A stretch of DNA of 35,217 bases, from positions 1-35,217 of the forward strand of contig AUXH01000141.1 of NCBI GenBank assembly GCA_000482145.1, read 5' to 3'. Below, piece by piece: positions 28,390 through 35,217 of this stretch. Source of the stretch: Strigomonas culicis (Eukaryota; Euglenozoa; Kinetoplastea; Trypanosomatida; Trypanosomatidae). Numbering within the stretch: position 1 is the first letter of the stretch; every line of letters begins with the position of its first letter. The notes below the pieces were generated by a model. It saw only the letters and a program-made list of their open reading frames with translations, had not been told where the DNA came from and searched no databases. The position numbers were made by a program, and so were the translations under genes.

Positions 28390-30051
28390 CTAGCTCATTT
28401 TTTCTTTATGGTGTTCATCGTCCACCATAACTTTTACCGTCCGCGAGGCGCGAACAGGCGCGCCATATCCGTCCAACCACCCTGAAGGCAACGGTATGCC
28501 TACATCCACAGTGCCGTCTTGCTCCCCGTAGCCACTGCAGGACAACTCCAGAGTGCTCTCGCCCACGCTCCGGCGAGACGCGCTCTCGATTGAGATCTTC
28601 TTCTTCCACTTCGCCAGCTGCGCCTGCGCGTCGCGCTGCAGCGGCGGCGCCGGCGGTGCGTCCTCCGGCTCCGTGCTGGCCCTAGTACTGGAAGAGGTCG
28701 GCGCACGCCGGCTAATGGAGGACATGAGAAGTCCGCCTCCGCCTCTCATGTCATCCTCCACATCCGCTGTCTCTTTCGGCTGCGTCCGTGCAGGGAGGGC
28801 ACCGCCATCCATGTGTTTCAGCAGCTGATTTGTAGACTCTGAGCTCGACTTGTTGAGAGAATCAGCACCATAGTTACCAGGTCTAGGACTATTGATATCT
28901 GTGGGGCTATCGGTGTCTTCATTCGAGCGCATAATCAACCGAGTCTGGTGACTGGTATTGTTTGGGGAGTCATTAGCATTCTTCTGCATATGACCATCTC
29001 TTTGTGCGTCCCCACTCTCGTTATCGCTGCTGCCACCGCGTGCTCCTTCCATGTTTATATATACGTCTTGTGCACTCGCGGGTGAAGAGGACTCTTCGTT
29101 GAAGAGACTGTGCTGCAACTCATCCATGTCAGGAGACAACGTAGACCACATCCGCCGCCGGACGCGCGGCAGCAGCGCGCGTGGCCGGTCGTCCTCGACG
29201 GCCCCCGTCGTGTGACGCCGTGTGCGGGAGCTGTGCTTTGTTTCTTCCGCTACAGTGTCTTCGCCTCCTTCCTCCGCTGAAGACACGGATGCATCGTCCA
29301 AGTGCAGAGGGGCGGTGCGGCGGAATACACCTGCAGTCATGGTGCACGCGAACGGGTCCACGTCGTACGGCGTGCCGTCGATGTCGCGAAGCGCTGCGTC
29401 GATGATAGACGTGTTCGTGCTGCCCAGCTCTGTACCATCCACTGCGATATGTTCAGGTGCAAAACTGGATTGTTCACCGTTACTAGGGGTGACCGAACCA
29501 GGGCTGGTAGTCTGTTTCCAGGCGTGCACCAGTGACTGCAGCTGCAGGCCTGGATTCTTATTGAGGTGCTTTACGTATTTTGCGCTGTCTTCAGTCGCAA
29601 AACTGGACTGTTCCCCGTTACTAGGGGTGACCGAACCAGGGCTGGTGGTCCGTTTCCAGGCTTGTACCAGTGACTGCAGCTGCAGGCCTGGATTCTTATT
29701 GAGGTGCTTTACATTTTTTGCACTATCGTCAATCGTAAAGCTGAACTGTTCACAGTTGCTATCGGTGTCCGAATCAGGGCTGGTGGTCCGTTTCCAGGCT
29801 TGTACCAGTGACTGCAGCTGCAGGCCTGGATTCTTATTGAGGTGCTTTACATTCTTCATGTGCCGGCTTTCCTTTTCCTTCTTCACCTTGCTATGCGCAC
29901 CACCACCGTCGGCATCGCCTTGTCGACGCTCCGTACGGTCGTGATGAGTGTCCAGGGGCTTATGTTTGCTATGGTCATGACTTCCACGTCGGCTTGTCGG
30001 GGACGGTGCCCCTTGCCTCTTGCGACCGTTGTGCTTGCCGTTGTGGTTCAT
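28390..30051 (-). CDS. Array family member 10 (triplicated helix unit)
   Basis: Open frame of 553 codons from the ATG at 30051 (MNHNGKHNGRKRQG) to a TAG. The frame upstream of it lacks an ATG. Order of parts: TSRRGSHDHSKHKP (19-32); three tandem 46-residue units, each starting K(N/Y)VKHLNKNPGLQLQSLV (66-111, 112-157, 158-203); GSTNTSIIDAALRDID and PYDVDPFACTM shared with member 9; RTRRHTTGAVEDDRPRALLP; a region where the second helix is lost (RLIMRSNEDTDSP); GGGLLMSSISRRAPTSS; the box PLQRDAQAQLAKWKKKISIE (469-488); DGTVDVGIPLPSGW; and the tail ASRTVKVMVDDEHHKEKMS. The stop is followed directly by a TAA. The usual second helix is missing, while the first is multiplied. Function unknown. Confidence 0.82.
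   Translation of the reverse strand: MNHNGKHNGRKRQGAPSPTSRRGSHDHSKHKPLDTHHDRTERRQGDADGGGAHSKVKKEKESRHMKNVKHLNKNPGLQLQSLVQAWKRTTSPDSDTDSNCEQFSFTIDDSAKNVKHLNKNPGLQLQSLVQAWKRTTSPGSVTPSNGEQSSFATEDSAKYVKHLNKNPGLQLQSLVHAWKQTTSPGSVTPSNGEQSSFAPEHIAVDGTELGSTNTSIIDAALRDIDGTPYDVDPFACTMTAGVFRRTAPLHLDDASVSSAEEGGEDTVAEETKHSSRTRRHTTGAVEDDRPRALLPRVRRRMWSTLSPDMDELQHSLFNEESSSPASAQDVYINMEGARGGSSDNESGDAQRDGHMQKNANDSPNNTSHQTRLIMRSNEDTDSPTDINSPRPGNYGADSLNKSSSESTNQLLKHMDGGALPARTQPKETADVEDDMRGGGGLLMSSISRRAPTSSSTRASTEPEDAPPAPPLQRDAQAQLAKWKKKISIESASRRSVGESTLELSCSGYGEQDGTVDVGIPLPSGWLDGYGAPVRASRTVKVMVDDEHHKEKMS
29252..29439. repeat. Segment shared with family member 9, copy 2
   Basis: Partner of 27246-27433. The alignment is ungapped and begins at CAGTGTCTTCGCCT and ends at CTGTACCATC in both copies. 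It is consistent with recent gene conversion or a recent partial duplication. Confidence 0.75.
29443..29856. repeat. Three tandem 138-bp coding repeats in member 10
   Basis: Landmarks such as AAACTGGA(T/C)TGTTC recur exactly 138 bp apart (29459, 29597, 29735). The units (29443-29580, 29581-29718, 29719-29856) each encode 46 residues in the same frame. The two leftmost are the most alike. The rightmost, encoding the first unit of the protein, has diverged furthest. Confidence 0.92.
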
Positions 30052-30096
30052 GACGTATCGTTTCAGAGAGTAGTGAAACCGCAAAAAAAAAGTTTC

Positions 30097-30137
30097 CTAG
30101 AAAAGAAAAGAGAAGGAGGAAGCAAAAAAAAAGAAGG
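30097..30137 (-). promoter_or_regulatory. Predicted trans-splice acceptor and polypyrimidine tract, member 10
   Basis: On the coding strand a long C/T tract (30137-30099) is interrupted by a few purines and leads to the AG at 30098-30097, 46 nt before the ATG. Confidence 0.5.
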
Positions 30138-30630
30138 TAAACATATAGATAATTAGGAAACATGGGTCTTTTCATAACAATGAAACTCAAAGCGAAGACA
30201 AACAATCCTCTATACAATCTGAAATTTAACACTTGGTAGGGTGATAACAGCAAAAGAAAGTAAAATAGGATCGAAACAAAAAACAAAGAAGCATCGTTAC
30301 ATGTTGAGTTTTAATTGTGTGTGAATTGAAACACGCATGTACACAGAAAAAAAAATCAACAACAATAAAAAGTGAATGGAAAAAAAAAACAAGAAACAAG
30401 AAACACAAATAAACGGAAACATGAAGAAAACAACATATAAAAAGAGGGAGAAAAACGTACACATTATCATTTTATGCACACATGTGAGAAAGGAAATAAA
30501 ACAACAGTAAAGTTGCAAAGAATACAGGCTTTTAATGCTGTATACACCAATATACACCATCTCCAATGTTTTGAAAAAAGGAATTACAAATCTAAAAAAA
30601 AAGAACGAAACAAATAGAGCATTTGTTTTC
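30138..30630. other. Intergenic region
   Basis: A-rich DNA with no convincing gene. Long minus-strand open frames here are Phe/Leu-rich translations of T-rich DNA. Confidence 0.55.
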
Positions 30631-30789
30631 CTATACGTGTGAATCAGAAGAATAGAAAGCACCCTTACCCCCACCGTCAACTCTACTAGACTCCATGCTT
30701 GTTATTTCACTGTCATCGCCTATTGGCTCGTGCACCTCTGGCAGCGGCGCCGATGTGTCGATCCCCAGCCTGTTCTTCAGATCCGACAT
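30631..30789 (-). CDS. 52-codon open frame continuing past the stop of the 30790-32544 gene
   Basis: The TAG that ends the upstream gene (30792-30790) is followed without a gap by an ATG (30789-30787) in the same frame. The frame then stays open for 52 codons (MSDLKNRLGIDTSAPLPEVH and on, ending FYSSDSHV) to a TAG at 30633-30631. The DNA is GC-rich up to about 30660, like coding DNA and unlike the flanks. It could be a former C-terminal extension cut off by a stop mutation, a readthrough extension, or a small separate gene. EVHEP recalls the same string in family member 9, but that match is too short to rely on. Confidence 0.4.
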   Translation of the reverse strand: MSDLKNRLGIDTSAPLPEVHEPIGDDSEITSMESSRVDGGGKGAFYSSDSHV

Positions 30790-32544
30790 CTACTCCAATA
30801 CGTGATGAGAGGACGTGATGTTGCTGTCTTTTTCTGAAGGTACGGCAGCCGTCTGTGCATGTTCAATCTTCTCTGCTTCAGTGGGTGCGGGTAGTACGGC
30901 AGCGGTGTCAGCCATTGTGGCTTGTATGTTTGACGAGGGATCGACCTCATCACTCGTATTCGCAGTGTCCTTCGCAGGTACCGCGACCTGGTCTGCGGCG
31001 GCAGGGGGTGCGGGAGGGACGGCGGCGGCGGCATCAATGACACCGGCGCTGCCTGCCTGTGTGCCTGGCGGGGCCGATGGAAGAGGCGTGGTGTCAGCGG
31101 TGCTGCCACGCTCCCTCTGCGGTGCGCCCACCTGCCCTGCCTGTGCGGGCGTTAATGGCGCCGTGTCTGCCTGGGCGGCTTCCGTCTCCCTCGCGACGTC
31201 CGCTTCATCGGCACTGCTGTCGCTCTCTTCATGCGGCTCTGCGGTGACCTGATTTGAATTCTGATCCGTCTGCTTCTTGCTGTTGTACAAGTGCTCGATC
31301 TCTTTTTGAGAGGCGAACAAAACGTTCATGCTTACGCTTAGCCGCCGTTTGAACTTTTTCATGTTCTGAGCGACTTTGTGCTCCACCCGCTTCATCCCAT
31401 CGACGACGGCACAGCCTTTGGCTTTCGATTTGTCTTGGCCCAGTTTCTGCCGGTGCACCTCTTCAGAAAGGATGTTCCTTTCCCTTTTGCCTGCAGTTGA
31501 CGTTGGGGAGGCCATGCGCTGGCTCTCGTTGATCTTTGGCGGTGTTGTTGCTTGTACGGGTTCTGCTTCCTTGTTCTGCTTGGCATCTGTGGCGCGAGTG
31601 TCTGTAGCTGGAGGATCGCAGGTGGGGGGCGACGGGTCCATCTCGAAGGGGTTTCCATGGGAGTGGTAATCCAGATAATCAATGAAGAGCGATCCGCAGC
31701 AGCTTTTTGCGGGAGAGTCATGCGTCGCATTCTCGTTGTCTGCATCATGGATACTCGCTTCTGTATCCCTCGCGTTTTCCGTCGATACATGATCGTTGTC
31801 TTCGTCCCGCTCATTATCGTTTTCGGTGTGAGAGTCGCTATTGACTGCAATGTCTCTGTTGCGTGTGCTCTTCTTGGAGTGTAGCAGGGAGCTTATTTTC
31901 TTGCTGACCCGTCGCGTGAGGCTTTTCACATGGTTCACAAAGGTGCCGTCCTTGTCGCGCTCATCACCTTCGCTTTCTTCGTTTTCTTCCTTCGCAGCCT
32001 CACTCTCTTCATCCTCGTCGCTGTCGGTGGTGGTGGTGGCGTTCGTATGATTCTTCGACACCGCCAAAAAGTCCATCTTCTTTTTGGCGCGCTTCTTGGG
32101 AGCTTTGGCTGTCCACACAACCTCCTTCTCCGGCTTTGTTGTGCCGTAATGCTCGTTGTACGCCACATAGTATTCATCCTTCCGCAAGTCAATGCTGGGG
32201 TCTTTTTCGCGGCGTCGGCCAGAGCTCACCCGTTGCGTAACCCTCCTCTTGGTCGTTGCGCTCTCCTTGTGGTTCTGGTGGTCATGCGGCTGTTGATGAG
32301 GGTTCCTCTGTTCTGCATTGTTCACGTACATGTCGTTCGTCTGGTCCTTTTTGCGGCGGTGCTCAACGCTAGTCCGCCGCTCCTCTGTTTCCCTCCCGCT
32401 GTCATGGTTACCATTATAACCGTCAGAGTCGTTGTTGTTCTCATTATGACTGCCGTCATAACTTCTGCTTCTGGTATGGACGTTCTCTGTCTTCCTTACG
32501 GTGCTGGGGGCCTTTGTAACGTTTGGGCACACTTTTCTTCTCAT
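30790..32544 (-). CDS. Divergent relative of the array family, with two basic helices and an Ala/Pro-rich C terminus
   Basis: Open frame of 584 codons from the ATG at 32544 (MRRKVCPNVTKAPS) to a TAG. Order of parts: HTRSRSYDGSHNENNN (23-38); HRRKKDQTNDMYVNN (62-76), identical in the 33499-34740 gene; RRREKDPSIDLRKDEYYVAY (110-129) and AKAPKKRAKKK (146-156), also shared; an acidic block (174-199); helix 1, FVNHVKSLTRRVSKKISSLL (202-221), then HSKK, matching the array helix; SLFIDYLDYH; NPFEMDPSPP; a second basic helix, MKKFKRRLSVSMNVLFASQK (395-414); and an Ala/Pro/Thr-rich, acidic end (430-584). The QRDAQAQLAKWK box and RTVRV tail are absent. In-frame coding-like sequence continues behind the stop. 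Function unknown. Confidence 0.8.
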   Translation of the reverse strand: MRRKVCPNVTKAPSTVRKTENVHTRSRSYDGSHNENNNDSDGYNGNHDSGRETEERRTSVEHRRKKDQTNDMYVNNAEQRNPHQQPHDHQNHKESATTKRRVTQRVSSGRRREKDPSIDLRKDEYYVAYNEHYGTTKPEKEVVWTAKAPKKRAKKKMDFLAVSKNHTNATTTTDSDEDEESEAAKEENEESEGDERDKDGTFVNHVKSLTRRVSKKISSLLHSKKSTRNRDIAVNSDSHTENDNERDEDNDHVSTENARDTEASIHDADNENATHDSPAKSCCGSLFIDYLDYHSHGNPFEMDPSPPTCDPPATDTRATDAKQNKEAEPVQATTPPKINESQRMASPTSTAGKRERNILSEEVHRQKLGQDKSKAKGCAVVDGMKRVEHKVAQNMKKFKRRLSVSMNVLFASQKEIEHLYNSKKQTDQNSNQVTAEPHEESDSSADEADVARETEAAQADTAPLTPAQAGQVGAPQRERGSTADTTPLPSAPPGTQAGSAGVIDAAAAVPPAPPAAADQVAVPAKDTANTSDEVDPSSNIQATMADTAAVLPAPTEAEKIEHAQTAAVPSEKDSNITSSHHVLE

Positions 32545-33400
32545 GGTGATCTGCTCTGCTGAGTTCTAGGAGAGAAAAAGAGTGTGGTCTATAAGAACAG
32601 AGTGCTTTTCGAAAAGAGATAACCGCAGATAAAGGTCCTCTGTGACACAATAATCCTAAACAATGAAGAGAAGATGGGGGCAATACTCTGATAGGCATTT
32701 TTCTTTGATACTCTGTGTATGACCCAGGACAGCAATAGTATGCACATACAAACACAACAGCGGTCAATGGTGCGTATATACCAAGTGAAAATAACCAAAA
32801 GAAAACCAATAATTAGTAAAATAAAGAAAAGAGGAAATTAAAAAAAAAGAATTAGTAGTAAAACCAAAAAAAAATGTGCATATATATAATGGATTTTATA
32901 GTAAAACAAAGGGAAATCATCATGTTTTGAAAACTCGTAGTGCATGCATCCAGATACGCATACGCACACCGAAAACAAATAGATCAGCAAAAGAAAATAA
33001 ATAAATAGTAACACAACAAAAATGAAGAAACCATAAAACAAAAATGTGAATTAATCAATGTATCAAAAAAAAAAAAGAACAAACATTCTCATCAAAGGTG
33101 TTATGCACGTCGTTTTAGGGGGAGAAAAATAACAACACTGATTGAAAAAAAAAAAACAGTGTGTAAAAAGTAATGTACTTCAAAAAAATCAATGCACATT
33201 AGATACAGAAAAAAAAGGAAGGTGAAAGAAACGTAGGAAATCAGTATAGAAAGATATAGACGTACAAAAGCATTGGAAGAGTGTTAATTATACTACCTCT
33301 TGTATTTTTTTTTTGATAGAAAACGTTTGTTGACCTTTGTTCGTTAACACCTCTCTACGTCTTGTCACCAAGTGCGCACCACCTGTGCTCTGCAGCGTTA
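32545..33400. other. Intergenic region
   Basis: About 0.85 kb of A-rich DNA with many poly-A runs (for example 33064-33075 and 33145-33156). No gene is visible. Confidence 0.55.
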
Positions 33401-33498
33401 AATGGAGACCCCTCCCCCGCTTCACCATGTCACTCCTTCTCCTACACGTGGTACCCATCCGTGCCGTCTGGACTTGCCCGCACCACCGTGTGCTCCGC
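33401..33498 (-). other. GC-rich stretch behind the interrupted gene
   Basis: Unlike the other 3' flanks this stretch is GC-rich. In the frame of the upstream gene it reads AEHTVVRASPDGTDGYHV and then a TAG. It may be the remnant of a longer C terminus, or the 3' UTR. I see no certain homology. Confidence 0.3.
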
Positions 33499-34740
33499 TT
33501 AGGCGGCTCGCGCGATGTGAGAGGGCGGCGAGGCGGCCGCCATCAACGGGTTCCGGTTGCGGTGAATAGAGGAAGTGGAGAGGATAGATGTGCTGTTGTG
33601 CATATTCTCAGTAGCCGGTGCTGCTTTGACTGGCACGTTAGGACTCAGTGGATTGGTCTCCTGGTTGGGACGCATCATGGTGTAGAAGTTATCCACTTCC
33701 TTTTGAGAGGAGAACAAGATGTTTATCGTAGCGCTGACCCGCCGCTTGAAGCCCTTCATCCCCACTACGACGGTGCTGCCAAAGCCACTGCTATTCTTCC
33801 TGGTGGCGGCCAAATTCGGCTTCCGCACCTCTTCTGAAGAGATGCTACTTTCCCTTTCAGTTGCGATGGACAGTGAGGGCGTTAGGCACGGCCTCTCGTT
33901 CTGCTACAGCGATACAGAGGCCGCGTGCTTCTTGAAACCCGAGGCGCGGTGGTCCGGGACTACAAGAACACTGGTAGACCTAGAGAGGCTCATCTGGAAG
34001 AGTTCTGCACTGCCTCGGTACCCAACAAAATCATCGAAGTACGAGTCGGCGCAGCTGGTCGTAAGAGGGTCGTAAGGCATCTTATTGGGTTCAGTATCCT
34101 TTGCAGTCGCATTACCAGAGAGGAGGCGAGGATGTGTTTCAGCTGTGGTGTCGCTCATCTTTCTGCTCAGCTGCCGCTGGGTGTTGTCCACATTGTTTAC
34201 CAACTTGCCGATGCTGTTACTGTTAGCGTTCTGGTTCGCCTCTCGGTCTTCCTTCCAGTTACGGTTGGCATCAACAGTCGTCTTATACTCGTAAGTGGAG
34301 ATACTGTTAGTGTTGTTATCGCAGCTGGCGACAGACCCCCGCTTGTTGCCTGAGCGCTTCCTGGGAGCCTTCGCAGAGCACAAGACCTCCTTCGGCCTCG
34401 TTGATCCTTGGTGCTCTTTGGACACAATGCAATACTTGTCCATGCTGCAATCTTTTTTGCGGCGCTGAGACGAGGTCACACTCCTTTCCACGTTCACCTT
34501 AGTTGTTCCTTCTTCACCGTCCGTGTGGTCCTGCCGCCGGTGATGGGACTTAATGCCCACCACCGTATTGTTCACGTACATGTCGTTCGTCTGGTCCTTC
34601 TTGCGACGGTGCGCCGCGCTGCGCCGCTGCTCCCCACTCTTCCGCTGGTTGTCAGAGTGGCGCCGCACCTCTCGATTTTCCTCACGACCACTATCATCAC
34701 TGCTGCGCTCCATGTTGCGATTCTCGGTTTCTTTCCTCAT
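33499..34740 (-). pseudogene. Paralogue of the 30790-32544 gene interrupted by one in-frame TAG
   Basis: From the ATG at 34740 (MRKETENRNMERSS) one reading frame runs to a TAA at 33501-33499, broken only by a TAG at 33906-33904 (codon 279). Both sides align with the neighbour. Before the stop: HRRKKDQTNDMYVNN, RRKKDCSMDKYCIV, KEVLCSAKAPRKR, IGKLVNNVDNTQRQLSRKM (helix 1 position) and DSYFDDFVGY. After it: ERESSISSEEVRKP and GMKGFKRRVSATINILFSSQ, matching the neighbour's second basic helix. There is no frameshift. It may be a pseudogene with a single nonsense change, a gene with a shorter product of 278 residues, or a readthrough gene. The codon context is CTG TAG CAG. A sequencing error is also possible. 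Confidence 0.7.
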
Positions 34741-35161
34741 CCTTACACGTCAAACGATGTTCGCCTTTGTTTCACTCTTATGCACGGTGGTCTGTATGTC
34801 TGCGTTAATAAAACGATCACAACGTAAAGTATGGAAGAAAAGTATACAGTCCTTGCAGAAATAGGAAAAGAAATAGTGATGCCCAAAAAGGAAGTTAATC
34901 TTTGATATAGGTAACAAAAAAAAGGAAAAAAAGGGTATTCCTAGAGAGTGGACATTATAGGAGAGCAAAAAGGTCGATATGTAGTTTCGTATAGTGCCGC
35001 GTACATGACTCAAGATAGAAGCGGTACTCAAATTCAAAGCACAGGAACGTTTAATAGTGCATATATATCACCAGAAATATAACAATTCCATTGAGAATAA
35101 AACTGAAAAAAAATACTAGGGTGGGAAAATGGAAACTGAAAAGGGAATTAAAAAACTATAA

Positions 35162-35216
<55 letters not shown>

Positions 35217-35217
35217 C
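34741..35217. other. Intergenic region ending in a TA microsatellite
   Basis: AT-rich DNA upstream of the last gene. It would contain that gene's splice acceptor, but the tract is not obvious close to the ATG. No gene is visible. Confidence 0.5.
35158..35212. repeat. AAATAT repeats running into (TA)n
   Basis: A few TATAAA-type hexamers lead into about 20 TA units at the right edge of the window. Confidence 0.9.

Noticed and set aside
29443..29856. CRISPR-like or satellite repeat
   Set aside because: The 138-bp units are adjacent without spacers and keep the reading frame, so they are protein-coding repeats.
30631..30789. Treating the 52-codon frame as a firmly established separate gene
   Set aside because: There is no room for its own splice acceptor outside the upstream coding region, and the shared frame suggests a former extension. 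It is listed only at low confidence.
9398..34740. Reassigned stop codons, as known in Blastocrithidia
   Set aside because: All three stop codons end genes at sensible places, and the long frames are free of internal stops apart from one TAG. Two suspicious TAGs are not enough to propose a changed code.

Overview
The window looks like a stretch of a trypanosomatid (kinetoplastid) nuclear chromosome. Every gene I can support lies on the minus strand. None shows an intron. The genes are separated by 0.5-1.7 kb of AT-rich DNA that is strongly purine-biased on the plus strand. Just upstream of most start codons there is a polypyrimidine tract (on the coding strand) followed by the first AG, 20-110 nt before the ATG. 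That is the layout of a polycistronic unit processed by spliced-leader trans-splicing. The intergenic DNA is too AT-rich and homopolymer-rich to look like Leishmania, but I cannot name the genus. I see no tRNA, rRNA, CRISPR array or mobile element.

In plus-strand order: (i) the 5' end of an unidentified gene (1-141); (ii) a Ser/Thr/Pro-rich hypothetical protein (777-1889); (iii) a Met-rich, probably N-myristoylated disordered protein with many RRxS sites (3627-4991); (iv) a tandem duplication of about 1.8 kb holding two small paralogues (5947-6561 and 7783-8376); (v) a tandem array of ten members of a gene family I do not recognise (9398-30051); (vi) two more related, more divergent genes (30790-32544 and 33499-34740), the second interrupted by one in-frame TAG.

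The array is the interesting part. Its proteins are 220-665 residues, hydrophilic, Ser/Thr/Arg/Lys-rich, with no signal peptide or membrane segment. They share a modular plan: an N-terminal RRxS-type motif; two or three copies of a basic amphipathic helix (about VKDLQKSVxQQIRxLLPSKK), often preceded by RRWS; polar linkers with a YNMDLFSY-like patch; a highly conserved box QRDAQAQLAKWKxxVSLE; a SVxFDD patch; and a C-terminal RTVRV motif. The array shows active remodelling: modules vary from two to three, one gene carries a 46-residue triplication, neighbours share patches with signs of gene conversion, and three members have lost the C-terminal motif by frameshift while the downstream DNA still carries remnants of it. 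A relic of the KWKR box also lies behind the stop codons of the duplicated small genes.

I cannot assign a biochemical function. The basic amphipathic helices beside predicted basophilic-kinase sites suggest, as inference only, reversible membrane or protein association regulated by phosphorylation.
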